Origin: Candidatus Tanganyikabacteria bacterium
GTDB taxonomy: Bacteria > Cyanobacteriota > Sericytochromatia > S15B-MN24 > VGJW01
Length of the DNA stretch: 64,000 nucleotides
Direction of reading: 5' to 3'
Assembly: GCA_016867265.1 (NCBI GenBank)
Contig: VGJW01000001.1
Coordinates: forward strand, 62,001 to 126,000
Made by a program: the position numbers and the translations under genes. Under the pieces are notes generated by a model, which worked only from the letters and a program-made list of their open reading frames with translations, ran no database searches and was not told the origin of the DNA. Positions 17,882 to 25,872 of the stretch are shown here, one piece after another (position 1 is the stretch's first letter; every line of letters starts with the position of its first letter).

Positions 17882-20587
17882 ATGCGAGCGGGATGGTCTG
17901 GGCTGCGCTGGGCCGGCAAGGCTGCGGGTTGGCTCGTCTTGGCGGGCACGGTACCGATGGTCGCCGTGCCGGCTTCTGCCGAGCCCCTGCGTCCGGTGGA
18001 TGCCACGGTCCGCGCGGCGGAGCGTCCGGAAGCTCCCGCGGGGCGTGAAGCCGTTCCTGCCGCGAAGGTAGCCGAAGCCCCCGCTTCGGGCTCTGCTGCG
18101 GATGTGGCAGATCCTGTTGGCCTGACGAATGCGGCCTCCGGGCGTACGGTCGTCGGCCAACAGGAAGTGTCGGCGGCGGGCAATGAGGTGCGGTCCGAAG
18201 GCGATGCGGCCGACCTTGAGGAGCGTGCCCTTGCGGCCGATCTCGCCGAGGAACTCGATACCTGGGTGCGACGCATCGAACTGCGCCTGCAGGAAGCCGC
18301 GGCACTTGGCGCTTCCAGTTTTGAGGGCAAGATGCCCCGCGTGGTGGGCCCGGCAGGTAGCGCGCTGCCCTTGGTGTTCTACCAGAAGTCCGGTGCTTCC
18401 TGGCGCTCCATTCCGGTTCAGGAGAGCGGTCTCGAAGTTGCGAGGCTGGAAGAGGCGAGGTCCGGTTCGTTGACCATGCCCGTCCCCGATGGCTTGCTGA
18501 TTGCGGTGCCCGGTGCCCAGCAGGGGGTGGTGGCGACCGTCGTGCCCTGGGTGGATCTGGCCAAGGCCATCGAGGCGACGCCGGCCGGTGCGCGCACGGT
18601 GCTTCTCGATCGCGAGGGCGAGGCGGTTGTCCACGCAGGCTTGCTGTCCCGGGACCAGGCCGCCGTCTTTCGTGGCCTGATGCCCTCGGGCCAGACCGAG
18701 GTCAAGGCGACGGGCAAGCATTTTCAGGTTGCCCCCGTGGGCGTCTTGTCCCTCTATCTGCTCATCCAGTCGGATACGCTGCCCGAGGGGGCGGTGCGCA
18801 ACCTTTCGCTTCCCGAGCCGACCTTGCTCGTCACCGCCCCGTCCCGCAATGTCCTCGCGATGGTCCGGGAGCGTTGGATGGTGGCGGCTCCGCTCGGCAT
18901 GGCCGTGGTCGTCGGTGGCTTTCTCCTTGCCCACGGACGTCGCCAGCGTCGCAGGCAACGTCGCCGCAAGCACGGTCGGACTCAGGTTCCGGACATGGGT
19001 GCGGTGGATTACCTCGATGCGTTGGCCCGTGATGAGGGAGATCCCTTCGAGGGTCTGGTCCCGGCTGCATCTGTCGCCCGCGTGCAGGATGACGAAGCGG
19101 GTGCCGTCGGGTCGCCTGTGTTGCCGGAGGCTCAGATGTCGCAAGAGGTCTCGGGACCGGATGTGACCGAGGTCGATCTGCAGGATCTGGACTTGTCGGC
19201 AGCGCCGCAGCCACGGCCGGTCGCTGAGGAACTCAAGGCGCGTGCACGGGGGGAGCACCCCCCGATGCCCCAGGGCGTCCGCCGTGGTGTCCGGCCCGAA
19301 GAGGTCCTCGTGACGCGGGGGGAACTGGATCGTGTTCTCGAGCGTGGCCTCGATCGGCTTTTCCAGCGGATGCTGGGCAACGTTGAGGACTTGGAGCGCA
19401 AGACCCATGAAGCGACTGAGGCCCAGCGGTCCGGCTTCAAGGAGCTGCTGGGACGGTTCCAGGACCTTCAGGAGGCACGTGAACGCGACTTGGCGGAGCA
19501 GCATGCCCGTCTGGGGCGTTTCGATCAGGACCTGGCGGCCGTGGAGCTGCGATGGCGTGGGACGGACGCCAAGTCGACCGAGGCCGAGCTGCGCCTGCGC
19601 GAGCAGGCAGAGGCGATGGCGCGCCGCATGGCCAACCAGGAAGTCAGTGTCGAGGCCATGGGAACCCGGGTCGATGGCGTCGGGCAGGCCCTCAGGCAGG
19701 CTGCCGACCACAGTCGCGCCGAATTCGAGATGCTGCGCGGCGAGCTTGCCGAGTTGCGCAAGGCCATGGATGAGGCGCGCCGCCAACTGCGGGCCGAACT
19801 GGGAGATGAGGCCTCCCAGCGGCGTCAGCATGTGGACGATGCCCGTGAAGAGGACCGCGCCGGACGGCGGGAGGTCGAACGTGTGGTCCAGCAGTTCGCC
19901 ACAAGGCTCGAGGAGCTTTCGGTCCACGCGGCGGGCCGTATGGAGCAGCTTGGCCGGGATCTGGACGGTGTCGGGCAGCAGATCCTGCAGGCCGAGATTC
20001 ACCAGCGCGAATCCCTGCGCCAGGTTCACGATCGCCTCGTGCCTCAGGGGCAGCTTGGCCAGATGCGCCAGGAAGTCACGGACCTGAAGGCGCTGCTTGC
20101 CCAGCGGGACCGAGAGGTCGAGGAGCTGCGCGGCAGGATGGACCAGATGATCCGCGACCAGCGCGAGGATCGCCAGCAGTTGTTGCAGCAGGTCCAACGC
20201 GAACTCAGTCACGTCCATCAAGCCACGCCGATGCTGGAACAGCAGCAGATCCAGTTCATTACCTTGCAGCAGGAGAACCAACGCCTTGCCCAGCGTCTGC
20301 AGCAGGTGCTCCAGTTGATGCAGAGTCTCAACCAGACGGTGCATCAGGCGGAGTCGCGCACCATGCAGGAGATCGACTGGCTCAAGGGGCAGGCGCGTGG
20401 CCTGTCCGACACTCGGCCCGCGCAGCAGGCGCCGGCGGCCAGCGTGCATGCCCAGCAAGACCAGCCCCCCCTGACTCCTCCGCCACCTCCCGGTGAGGAG
20501 CGCCCGATCGACCTCTGGGGCCGCCTGATGGGGCGTGACCGGGAGTCAGTAGAGGATACGCTGCGCAAGCGGAGGCCGGGTTCCTGA
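17882..20587 (+). CDS. Membrane-anchored coiled-coil protein with Cache-like outer domain
   Basis: The 901-residue protein starts with a signal peptide or anchor (residues 1-37). A periplasmic region follows to about 335, in which VLLDREGEAVVHAGLL and flanking strands resemble a Cache sensor fold. A transmembrane helix (about 337-354) is followed by a strongly basic stop-transfer patch rich in Arg. Residues about 370-480 look disordered, and 480-860 form a long Gln/Glu/Arg-rich coiled coil with repeated LREQAE-like heptads, ending in a Pro-rich tail. No catalytic domain is visible. It sits 19 bases before a histidine kinase and response regulator, so it may relay a signal to them or act as a polar scaffold. 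RBS CGGAGG decides the start. Confidence 0.85.
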   Translation: MRAGWSGLRWAGKAAGWLVLAGTVPMVAVPASAEPLRPVDATVRAAERPEAPAGREAVPAAKVAEAPASGSAADVADPVGLTNAASGRTVVGQQEVSAAGNEVRSEGDAADLEERALAADLAEELDTWVRRIELRLQEAAALGASSFEGKMPRVVGPAGSALPLVFYQKSGASWRSIPVQESGLEVARLEEARSGSLTMPVPDGLLIAVPGAQQGVVATVVPWVDLAKAIEATPAGARTVLLDREGEAVVHAGLLSRDQAAVFRGLMPSGQTEVKATGKHFQVAPVGVLSLYLLIQSDTLPEGAVRNLSLPEPTLLVTAPSRNVLAMVRERWMVAAPLGMAVVVGGFLLAHGRRQRRRQRRRKHGRTQVPDMGAVDYLDALARDEGDPFEGLVPAASVARVQDDEAGAVGSPVLPEAQMSQEVSGPDVTEVDLQDLDLSAAPQPRPVAEELKARARGEHPPMPQGVRRGVRPEEVLVTRGELDRVLERGLDRLFQRMLGNVEDLERKTHEATEAQRSGFKELLGRFQDLQEARERDLAEQHARLGRFDQDLAAVELRWRGTDAKSTEAELRLREQAEAMARRMANQEVSVEAMGTRVDGVGQALRQAADHSRAEFEMLRGELAELRKAMDEARRQLRAELGDEASQRRQHVDDAREEDRAGRREVERVVQQFATRLEELSVHAAGRMEQLGRDLDGVGQQILQAEIHQRESLRQVHDRLVPQGQLGQMRQEVTDLKALLAQRDREVEELRGRMDQMIRDQREDRQQLLQQVQRELSHVHQATPMLEQQQIQFITLQQENQRLAQRLQQVLQLMQSLNQTVHQAESRTMQEIDWLKGQARGLSDTRPAQQAPAASVHAQQDQPPLTPPPPPGEERPIDLWGRLMGRDRESVEDTLRKRRPGS

Positions 20588-20606
20588 AGCCTGATCGGGC
20601 CAACAG

Positions 20607-21569
20607 ATGAGGGCGTGGCGTCAGTCCATCGTGCCCCCGATTGTCTTCGGGGTGCTGCTGATCCTGATTGTCATCCTGCTGGGCGCGACGTGGAATCTGG
20701 CGCTGTTGCAGGTCCCCGGCACGTGGCAACGGGTCTTCGAGCCGGGTTCCTGGGGCCGGCCACTGATGCTGGTGGCCGGGACCCTGCTCTTTCTTGCCGT
20801 CATTGCGGGGTTGGTCCTGTATGTCGTGTTTCTTGCCCAGCAGATCAGGGCCAACCAGCTGCAGCAGAACGTGATGGATGCCGTCACCCACGAGTTCCGC
20901 AGTCCCCTGACGTCCCTTCGGCTGGCGCTCGATACCTTGAGGCGCAAGGAGGTTCCTGCCGATGAGGCCCGGATGTTCCTCGGCATGATGGCTGACGACT
21001 GCGACCGCTTGCAGGATCTGGTCGAGCGGGTGCTCGAGGCCGGAAGGCTGGAGGCTGGTTCGCGGTCCTATCGACTCGAGGATGTGCCGATGCGCCAGTT
21101 GCTTGCCGACTTGACCGGCCGTCTGCGGCTGCGTTTGCGTCTGGCGGATTCCTGCATCCGGTTGCCGGATCGGGAGGCATGGGTTCGCGCCGATGCCGAT
21201 GCGCTCGATCTGGTCTGCACGAACCTGCTTGAGAATGCGGTCAAGTACAGCCCCGAAGATCGGATCGAGGTGGTCGTGACGCTCCGCGCGGGCAGGGTCC
21301 CGGGCCAGGTTGCCCTCGTGGTCGTGGACCAGGGCATTGGTTGGGCACCGGGCAACGAGCGTCGGATCTTCCGTCGATTCGTCAGGTTGGGGGACGAGAT
21401 GACGCGACGGCGCAAGGGCATCGGCCTTGGCCTTTACCTCGCACGCTCGATGGTGATGGGCATGGGGGGCAGCATCGAAGCCACGAGTCCCGGTGTCGGG
21501 CGCGGGGCCGTCTTTACGGTGAGCTTGCCAGGGAGGATGGATGGCGAGGATCCTGATCGTCGAGGATGA
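20607..21569 (+). CDS. Sensor histidine kinase
   Basis: The 320-residue two-component kinase has two membrane helices (about residues 9-27 and 53-76) with only a short loop of roughly 25 residues between, so it has no real sensor domain of its own. The HisKA dimerisation domain has the phospho-acceptor His95 in DAVTHEFRSPLTSL. The ATP-binding domain shows the N box (NLLENAVKYS), G1 (DQGIGW) and G2 (GIGLGLYLA). No HAMP domain is present. The gene overlaps the downstream regulator by 29 bases. Its likely input is the 901-residue coiled-coil protein encoded just upstream; this is inference. Confidence 0.94.
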   Translation: MRAWRQSIVPPIVFGVLLILIVILLGATWNLALLQVPGTWQRVFEPGSWGRPLMLVAGTLLFLAVIAGLVLYVVFLAQQIRANQLQQNVMDAVTHEFRSPLTSLRLALDTLRRKEVPADEARMFLGMMADDCDRLQDLVERVLEAGRLEAGSRSYRLEDVPMRQLLADLTGRLRLRLRLADSCIRLPDREAWVRADADALDLVCTNLLENAVKYSPEDRIEVVVTLRAGRVPGQVALVVVDQGIGWAPGNERRIFRRFVRLGDEMTRRRKGIGLGLYLARSMVMGMGGSIEATSPGVGRGAVFTVSLPGRMDGEDPDRRG

Positions 21570-22260
21570 GGCGCACATCGCCCAGGGTTTGCGCTACAAC
21601 CTTGTCACGGAGGGCCATGAGGTCTTCGTCGTCGTGGATGGCGAGGCCGCCGACCAGCTGATCCGGGGGGGCGATCGTCCGGATCTGATCGTGCTGGACG
21701 TCATGTTGCCGGGATTGAGTGGCATCGACCTGTGTCGGGGCTGGCGCGCGATGGGCGTCCGTACACCCATCCTCATGCTGACGGCACGGGGCTTCGACCG
21801 GGAGAAGGTCCTCGGCTTGCAAGTGGGTGCGGATGACTATGTCACCAAGCCCTTCAACCTCGAGGAGCTGCTGGCTCGGATCTCATCCTTGCTCAGGCGT
21901 CAGGACTGGCATCGGGAGGCCCCTGCCGAAAGCCTCGGCATCGTGCGCATCGGCCAGTGTGACGTCGACTTCGCGCGTGGCGAGGTGTTGCGTGGCGATG
22001 AGCAGGTCCGCCTGACTTCGCTGGAACTGCGCCTGCTTCGTCACCTTGTCGCGGCGAAGGGACGCATCGTGGGGCGCGATGCCTTGATGGAGGCGGTCTG
22101 GGGATTTCCCTCCGGCGGTGCTACCCGCACGATCGACAACTTCGTATTGCGCCTTCGCCGCCTCGTCGAGCCGGATCCGGCTCGTCCCGTGCATCTGTTG
22201 TCGATTCGCGGTCAGGGCTTGCGCCTCGATGTGGATCCCGAGCGGCCGAGAGGACGCTAG
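21541..22260 (+). CDS. OmpR-family response regulator
   Basis: The 239-residue transcription regulator has a receiver domain with acidic pair Glu8/Asp9 (ILIVEDE), the phosphorylated Asp53 in LIVLDVMLPG, and the Lys in DDYVTKPFNLEELLAR. A winged-helix DNA-binding domain follows (residues about 135-232), with the recognition part TIDNFVLRLRRLVEPD. It overlaps the kinase gene by 29 bases, so the pair forms one system. Its stop overlaps the end of eda on the other strand. Targets are unknown; no matching repeat operator is obvious nearby. Confidence 0.95.
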   Translation: MARILIVEDEAHIAQGLRYNLVTEGHEVFVVVDGEAADQLIRGGDRPDLIVLDVMLPGLSGIDLCRGWRAMGVRTPILMLTARGFDREKVLGLQVGADDYVTKPFNLEELLARISSLLRRQDWHREAPAESLGIVRIGQCDVDFARGEVLRGDEQVRLTSLELRLLRHLVAAKGRIVGRDALMEAVWGFPSGGATRTIDNFVLRLRRLVEPDPARPVHLLSIRGQGLRLDVDPERPRGR

Positions 22261-22898
22261 GCGAGGGATGCGCGGGCCGTGGCCACGCACGCAGCCACAC
22301 GATCGGCCTTGCGTGACCGAATGGTGTCCCCGTGAGCCAAGGTCTGGCCCAGGCTGATGACCGTAGCCCCAGCCTGCAGGTAAGCTCCGGCTTCCCCGGG
22401 TTCGATGCCCCCCGAAGCGAAGGCCCGCAGGTCGGGAAACGGTGCACGGACGTCACGGAGGTACCCGGCGCCGCCAAGGCGGTGGATGGGAAAGATCTTG
22501 ACGAAGTCCGCCCCTGCCTCGATGGCCTCGTGAATCTCATGGGGCGTGAGGGCCCCGAGAACGACGGGCAGGTCGTGGTGATGGGCAAGATCCGCCAGCC
22601 CGGCGGGTCGCGCCGGGCTGACAAGGTACCGGGCCCCGGCGGCGATGGCCTCGAGGGCATCGTGTCGGTTGAGGATGGTGCCCGCGCCAACCAGGGTCGT
22701 CCCCTCGAGCGCACGATCCGCAAGATGGTGCAGGACCCGGGCCGGATCGGGAATCGTCCACGTCACCTCGATGGCTGGCCACCCGAGTTCCAGCAGGCAC
22801 TCGCCAAGCCAGACGGCTTCGTCCGGCACGCTCGTCCGCAGCACCGCGACAAGCTTGCCTCCAGCCAGGCGAGCCGAAACTTCCCCACGCCGGTCCAT
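22257..22898 (-). CDS. eda: KDPG/KHG aldolase
   Basis: This class I aldolase cleaves 2-keto-3-deoxy-6-phosphogluconate to pyruvate and glyceraldehyde-3-phosphate (Entner-Doudoroff pathway) or acts on 4-hydroxy-2-oxoglutarate. The 213 residues include Glu44 in PAIEVTW, the phosphate-binding GAGTILN, and the Schiff-base Lys134 in ADFVKIFP. The start is ATG at 22898, fixed by a TATCAT box ending 7 bases before it. A much longer open frame upstream is not coding. No other Entner-Doudoroff gene (edd) is in the window. Confidence 0.92.
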   Translation of the reverse strand: MDRRGEVSARLAGGKLVAVLRTSVPDEAVWLGECLLELGWPAIEVTWTIPDPARVLHHLADRALEGTTLVGAGTILNRHDALEAIAAGARYLVSPARPAGLADLAHHHDLPVVLGALTPHEIHEAIEAGADFVKIFPIHRLGGAGYLRDVRAPFPDLRAFASGGIEPGEAGAYLQAGATVISLGQTLAHGDTIRSRKADRVAACVATARASLA

Positions 22899-22904
22899 GG
22901 GCCC

Positions 22905-22910
22905 ATGATA
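22905..22910 (-). promoter_or_regulatory. -10 box of eda (leaderless), overlapping that of trmJ
   Basis: TATCAT on the minus strand, last T 7 bases before the eda ATG. It shares the TA at 22909-22910 with a TACCTT box on the plus strand that serves trmJ. Confidence 0.6.
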
Positions 22911-22914
22911 CCTT
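22909..22914 (+). promoter_or_regulatory. -10 box of trmJ, overlapping that of eda
   Basis: TACCTT on the plus strand would start transcription near 22921, leaving about 13 bases of leader that hold GGGAGGG just before the ATG at 22934. It overlaps the eda -10 box head-to-head. Confidence 0.45.
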
Positions 22915-22933
22915 TGGTCCTTGGGAGGGCGCG

Positions 22934-23722
22934 ATGCGTGAGCGTCTGAGGATCGTGCTGCATCAGCCCGGGGTGCCCGGGAACCTTGGGTCGATTGCCC
23001 GCGCCGTCGCGCATCTTGGCCTGGCGGACGTCGTGATCGTGGGCGCACCCGGCCTGAAGGATCAGCCCGAAGCCCGCATGATGGCCGTCCACGTGCCCGA
23101 TGTGCTCGATGGGTTCCGGGAGACCGACGATCTGGAGTCGGCCCTCGAAGGTTGCGCTCTGGTGCTGGGGACGTCGGCACGCCCCAAGACCGACGACCTG
23201 CCCCCGCTCGACCCTGATGGGGCGGTGGCGCTCGCGGGGACCGTGCCCGGGCGCGTTGCCCTGCTCTTCGGATCTGAAAAGTATGGCCTGTCTACGGAAT
23301 TGCTGCGGCGCTGCGACCAGGTCGTCCGCCTGCCTTCGCACAGGCAGGGCGAGTCCTTCAATCTGGCGCAGTCCGTGCTGCTGCTGGGGTGGGAATTTTC
23401 GAGGACACGAACCGAGGCGCCTGCGGTTGTGGCTTCCGATGCCCGCTTTCGCAATCGGTTTCGCGTCGATGACCGGCTCGAGGCGGCCCTCGTGGCCTTG
23501 GGCGTCTTGCGGGACCACCACAGGTCCAAGAAACTCATGACGGCCCGCCGCTTGCTGGCCCGGCTTGCCTTTTCGGACGAAGAGGCGGCCTTGCTGCGCC
23601 AGGTGGCGTCCAAGGTAGCCTTGAAGCTGGGACTCAGGCCCGAACGCGTGCGCGGCCCAGTTGTGCCAGTCGCGCCAACAGGAGATGAAAGCCCTCCTGC
23701 TCATCCGCTAGACCACGCTTGA
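22934..23722 (+). CDS. trmJ: SPOUT tRNA/rRNA 2'-O-methyltransferase (TrmJ-like)
   Basis: The 262-residue protein belongs to the SpoU/TrmH superfamily. The N-terminus (RIVLHQPGVPGNLGSIARAVAHLG) matches TrmJ, which methylates the ribose of tRNA residue 32. SAM-knot motifs follow: LVLGTSAR, VALLFGSEKYGLS, and SFNLAQSVLLLGWEF. Substrate assignment is by similarity of pattern only. An SD sequence GGGAGGG precedes the ATG. The 3' end runs 89 bases into the convergent holA gene, and its last 25 residues are low-complexity Pro/Val, so the natural terminus is a recent extension or is poorly conserved. Confidence 0.85.
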   Translation: MRERLRIVLHQPGVPGNLGSIARAVAHLGLADVVIVGAPGLKDQPEARMMAVHVPDVLDGFRETDDLESALEGCALVLGTSARPKTDDLPPLDPDGAVALAGTVPGRVALLFGSEKYGLSTELLRRCDQVVRLPSHRQGESFNLAQSVLLLGWEFSRTRTEAPAVVASDARFRNRFRVDDRLEAALVALGVLRDHHRSKKLMTARRLLARLAFSDEEAALLRQVASKVALKLGLRPERVRGPVVPVAPTGDESPPAHPLDHA

Positions 23723-24674
23723 GCGCGTGATCGAAGGCCACGATGGCCTCGAGGCCCTTCACCAGCGCCTCGAGGGACCAGTGGCGGATGGCTTCGAGGT
23801 CCTTCTGCACCTTGAAGGGGTGCGCTTTCACCTGGCGTGCGATTTCGTCGGGACCGACCCGCTGGCCAGCCAGGTCCTTGCATGAGACGTACTGGCGCCA
23901 GACCGTCGCCATCGTCGCGAGACACTCCAACGGATGCTTCTGGCGCGCAACCTCGTCGTAGGCCGCAAGGACGCCGCGCACGTCAAACGCCAGAAGGGCC
24001 TCGATGATCGGGAAGACCTCGCTCTCCTCGGAATGGCACAGCAGGTCGACATCTTCGCGGGTCACCGGCCGATCGTCCGCGAATGCCGTCAACTTGGCCA
24101 ACTCGTTGACCAGCGCTCCCTTGTCTTGGCCGATACGTGCCACAACGGCCTCCGCGACACCCGGCTGCAGCTTCAGGCCCTTGCTGCCTGCTTGTCTTGC
24201 CAGCCACGCCACGGTCGCTCTGTCGTCATAGGGATTGGGCCCCGGAAAGACGTGCTCCACGGCCGTCTTGCTCGACAGGGCCGAGGAAAAGGCCTTGTAC
24301 TGCCGCGTCGTCTTGTTGGGTGAACCTACGGCGAGCAGGACCAGGTGTCCTGCCTCGGGTCGTGGCTCATTCAGCCACGCGACCAGCACGGCCTTGTCGT
24401 TCTCGTTCGGTGCATCCTTGCCCGAGGCGGTAAACCAGTTGCAATCGCGGACGATGACGACCCTGTCCCCGAAGAACGAAGGGGTTCTGAGCGCCGATTG
24501 CACCTCGGCCACCCGCGCGCTGCCCTCGAAGGTCGTCAGGTTCATGGGACGCAGATCAGCAGGAAGCCACCCGTCGAGACTGTCGCGCAGCCACGCGTCA
24601 GCCTCGTAGCCATCGATTGCGTATGGGCCGTCCTTCTTGGCGCCACTCCGCTCGCCCCGCACCAGGTGAATCAC
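23634..24674 (-). CDS. holA: DNA polymerase III subunit delta
   Basis: The 346-residue clamp-loader subunit opens the beta clamp. It starts with IHLVRGER and a DALL-type segment, and carries the family pattern of an AAA-like N-terminal domain (VVIVRDCNWFTASGKD, LVLLAVGSPNKTTRQYKAF), a middle helical domain (LVNELAKLTAF) and the C-terminal collar domain (QVKAHPFKVQKDLEAIRHW). The start GTG at 24674 overlaps the uppS stop (GTGA). It is the last gene of the lysA-cdaA-cdaR-uppS-holA operon. The 3' end overlaps trmJ on the other strand by 89 bases. Confidence 0.9.
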   Translation of the reverse strand: MIHLVRGERSGAKKDGPYAIDGYEADAWLRDSLDGWLPADLRPMNLTTFEGSARVAEVQSALRTPSFFGDRVVIVRDCNWFTASGKDAPNENDKAVLVAWLNEPRPEAGHLVLLAVGSPNKTTRQYKAFSSALSSKTAVEHVFPGPNPYDDRATVAWLARQAGSKGLKLQPGVAEAVVARIGQDKGALVNELAKLTAFADDRPVTREDVDLLCHSEESEVFPIIEALLAFDVRGVLAAYDEVARQKHPLECLATMATVWRQYVSCKDLAGQRVGPDEIARQVKAHPFKVQKDLEAIRHWSLEALVKGLEAIVAFDHALKRGLADEQEGFHLLLARLAQLGRARVRA

Positions 24675-25402
24675 CTACCACCCCCGAAGCGTCGCTCACG
24701 GGTCTGGAAGTCCTCGAGGGCGCGCGCGAGGGCCGCTTCGTCGAAGTCGGGCCACAGGACGCGGGTAATGTGCAACTCGGCGTAGGCCACCTGCCAAAGC
24801 AGGAAGTTGGACAGGCGCGATTCGCCGCTCGTCCGGATCAAAAGGTCGGGGTCCGGCTGTCCGGCCGTATCCAGGGCCTCACCCAACCGCCTTTCGTCGA
24901 TGGCCCCGGGGGCCAGTCGGCCCTCGGCCACCTCGGTCGCCAGACGACGGACGGCACGCAGGATTTCCGCCCGGCTACCGTAATTGAGCGCGATGTTGAG
25001 CGTGAGGCCCCCGTGCCCTGCGGTACGGGCCTCGGCTTCCTCGACGAGAATGCGGACGTCCTCGGGCAGCGCGTCGCGCTCCCCCGGAAAAATCATCCTG
25101 ACGCCCGCCTCGTCCAGTTCGCGAATTTCGGACCGCAGCGTCTCCCGGAACAGGGCCCACAGGAAGCCGACTTCCTCGCGGCTGCGGGACCAGTTCTCGG
25201 TCGAAAATGCATAGACCGTCAGGAAGGGAATGCCTAGGTTCCGGCATGCCTGCACCATCCGTTTGAGCGTTCGCCTTCCCGCCTCATGTCCTGCGGTGGC
25301 GGGAAGCAAGCGCTGCTTGGCCCAGCGTCGGTTGCCGTCCATGATGATGGCGACGTGCTGGGGCAGGCGCTCCTTCGCCAACCGGTCAAAGACGCCGCTC
25401 AA
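24671..25402 (-). CDS. uppS: Undecaprenyl diphosphate synthase
   Basis: This cis-prenyltransferase adds eight isoprenes to farnesyl-PP, giving the lipid carrier for peptidoglycan and other surface glycans. Motifs: HVAIIMDGNRRWAK near the start, AGHEAGRRTLKRM, LTVYAFSTENWSR, and the C-terminal DLLIRTSGESRLSNFLLWQVAYAE split by one Ser-rich loop. The start is taken as TTG at 25402, in a TTGA overlap with the cdaR stop. This gives 243 residues, the family length, whereas the open frame reaches further upstream without homology. It links the c-di-AMP genes to cell-wall lipid supply. Confidence 0.93.
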   Translation of the reverse strand: MSGVFDRLAKERLPQHVAIIMDGNRRWAKQRLLPATAGHEAGRRTLKRMVQACRNLGIPFLTVYAFSTENWSRSREEVGFLWALFRETLRSEIRELDEAGVRMIFPGERDALPEDVRILVEEAEARTAGHGGLTLNIALNYGSRAEILRAVRRLATEVAEGRLAPGAIDERRLGEALDTAGQPDPDLLIRTSGESRLSNFLLWQVAYAELHITRVLWPDFDEAALARALEDFQTRERRFGGGR

Positions 25403-25872
25403 GGGATGTCGGCCGTCGCGGGCTGCGCCGGCGCGACTCGGCCCGCTCCTTGATCCGGGATGCGGGCCGGCGAGACGCCTGCACCCGGTTCGGGCCAACA
25501 CGTCACGCGGTCGGGCAGGACTTCGCTGACGACACCTTCAGGTACCTCCAGCTGGACCGGCAGGCGGTCACCGGCCCTGAACCGTGCCGGTACCGTCACG
25601 GAGGCCGTGGGGGGCGCATCTCCGAGTGCTTTCAGGAGGTCGCCCGGTCCCTCGAGCCGGACATCGACCCACGCCGGCTCGACGCGCGCGGACGGACTGG
25701 CCTCGCCCGATGCACTGCGCAGCGTGACCTGCACGGTGATGCGGCGCTGCTCGGCCTCGCCCTTGAATCGCTCCTGGCTGACTCCGACGAAGCCCCACAT
25801 GGCGATGGCCATCAGAAAGGCCAGCAGCCGCAGGCCGCGGGTCCCGTCTTCCTGGCGTCCGAGGCGGATCAT
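25399..25872 (-). CDS. cdaR: YbbR/CdaR-domain protein
   Basis: The 157-residue protein has an N-terminal membrane helix (GLRLLAFLMAIAMWGFVGVSQE) and then one YbbR domain. Features include a first strand with VQVTLRSA and a later segment SVTVPARFRAGDRLPVQLEVPEGV. CdaR proteins regulate the adjacent diadenylate cyclase CdaA from the outside of the membrane. Most Firmicutes versions have four YbbR repeats and are over 400 residues, so this is a minimal form. The start ATG at 25872 overlaps the cdaA stop (ATGA). The C-terminal 25 residues are Pro/Ala-rich. Confidence 0.85.
   Translation of the reverse strand: MIRLGRQEDGTRGLRLLAFLMAIAMWGFVGVSQERFKGEAEQRRITVQVTLRSASGEASPSARVEPAWVDVRLEGPGDLLKALGDAPPTASVTVPARFRAGDRLPVQLEVPEGVVSEVLPDRVTCWPEPGAGVSPARIPDQGAGRVAPAQPATADIP

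Noticed and set aside
17519-20458. A 979-residue open frame on the minus strand
   Set aside because: It is antisense to the 901-residue coiled-coil gene, which has a signal peptide, membrane helix, SD site and operon context. The antisense frame has no recognisable domains and reflects high-GC codon bias.
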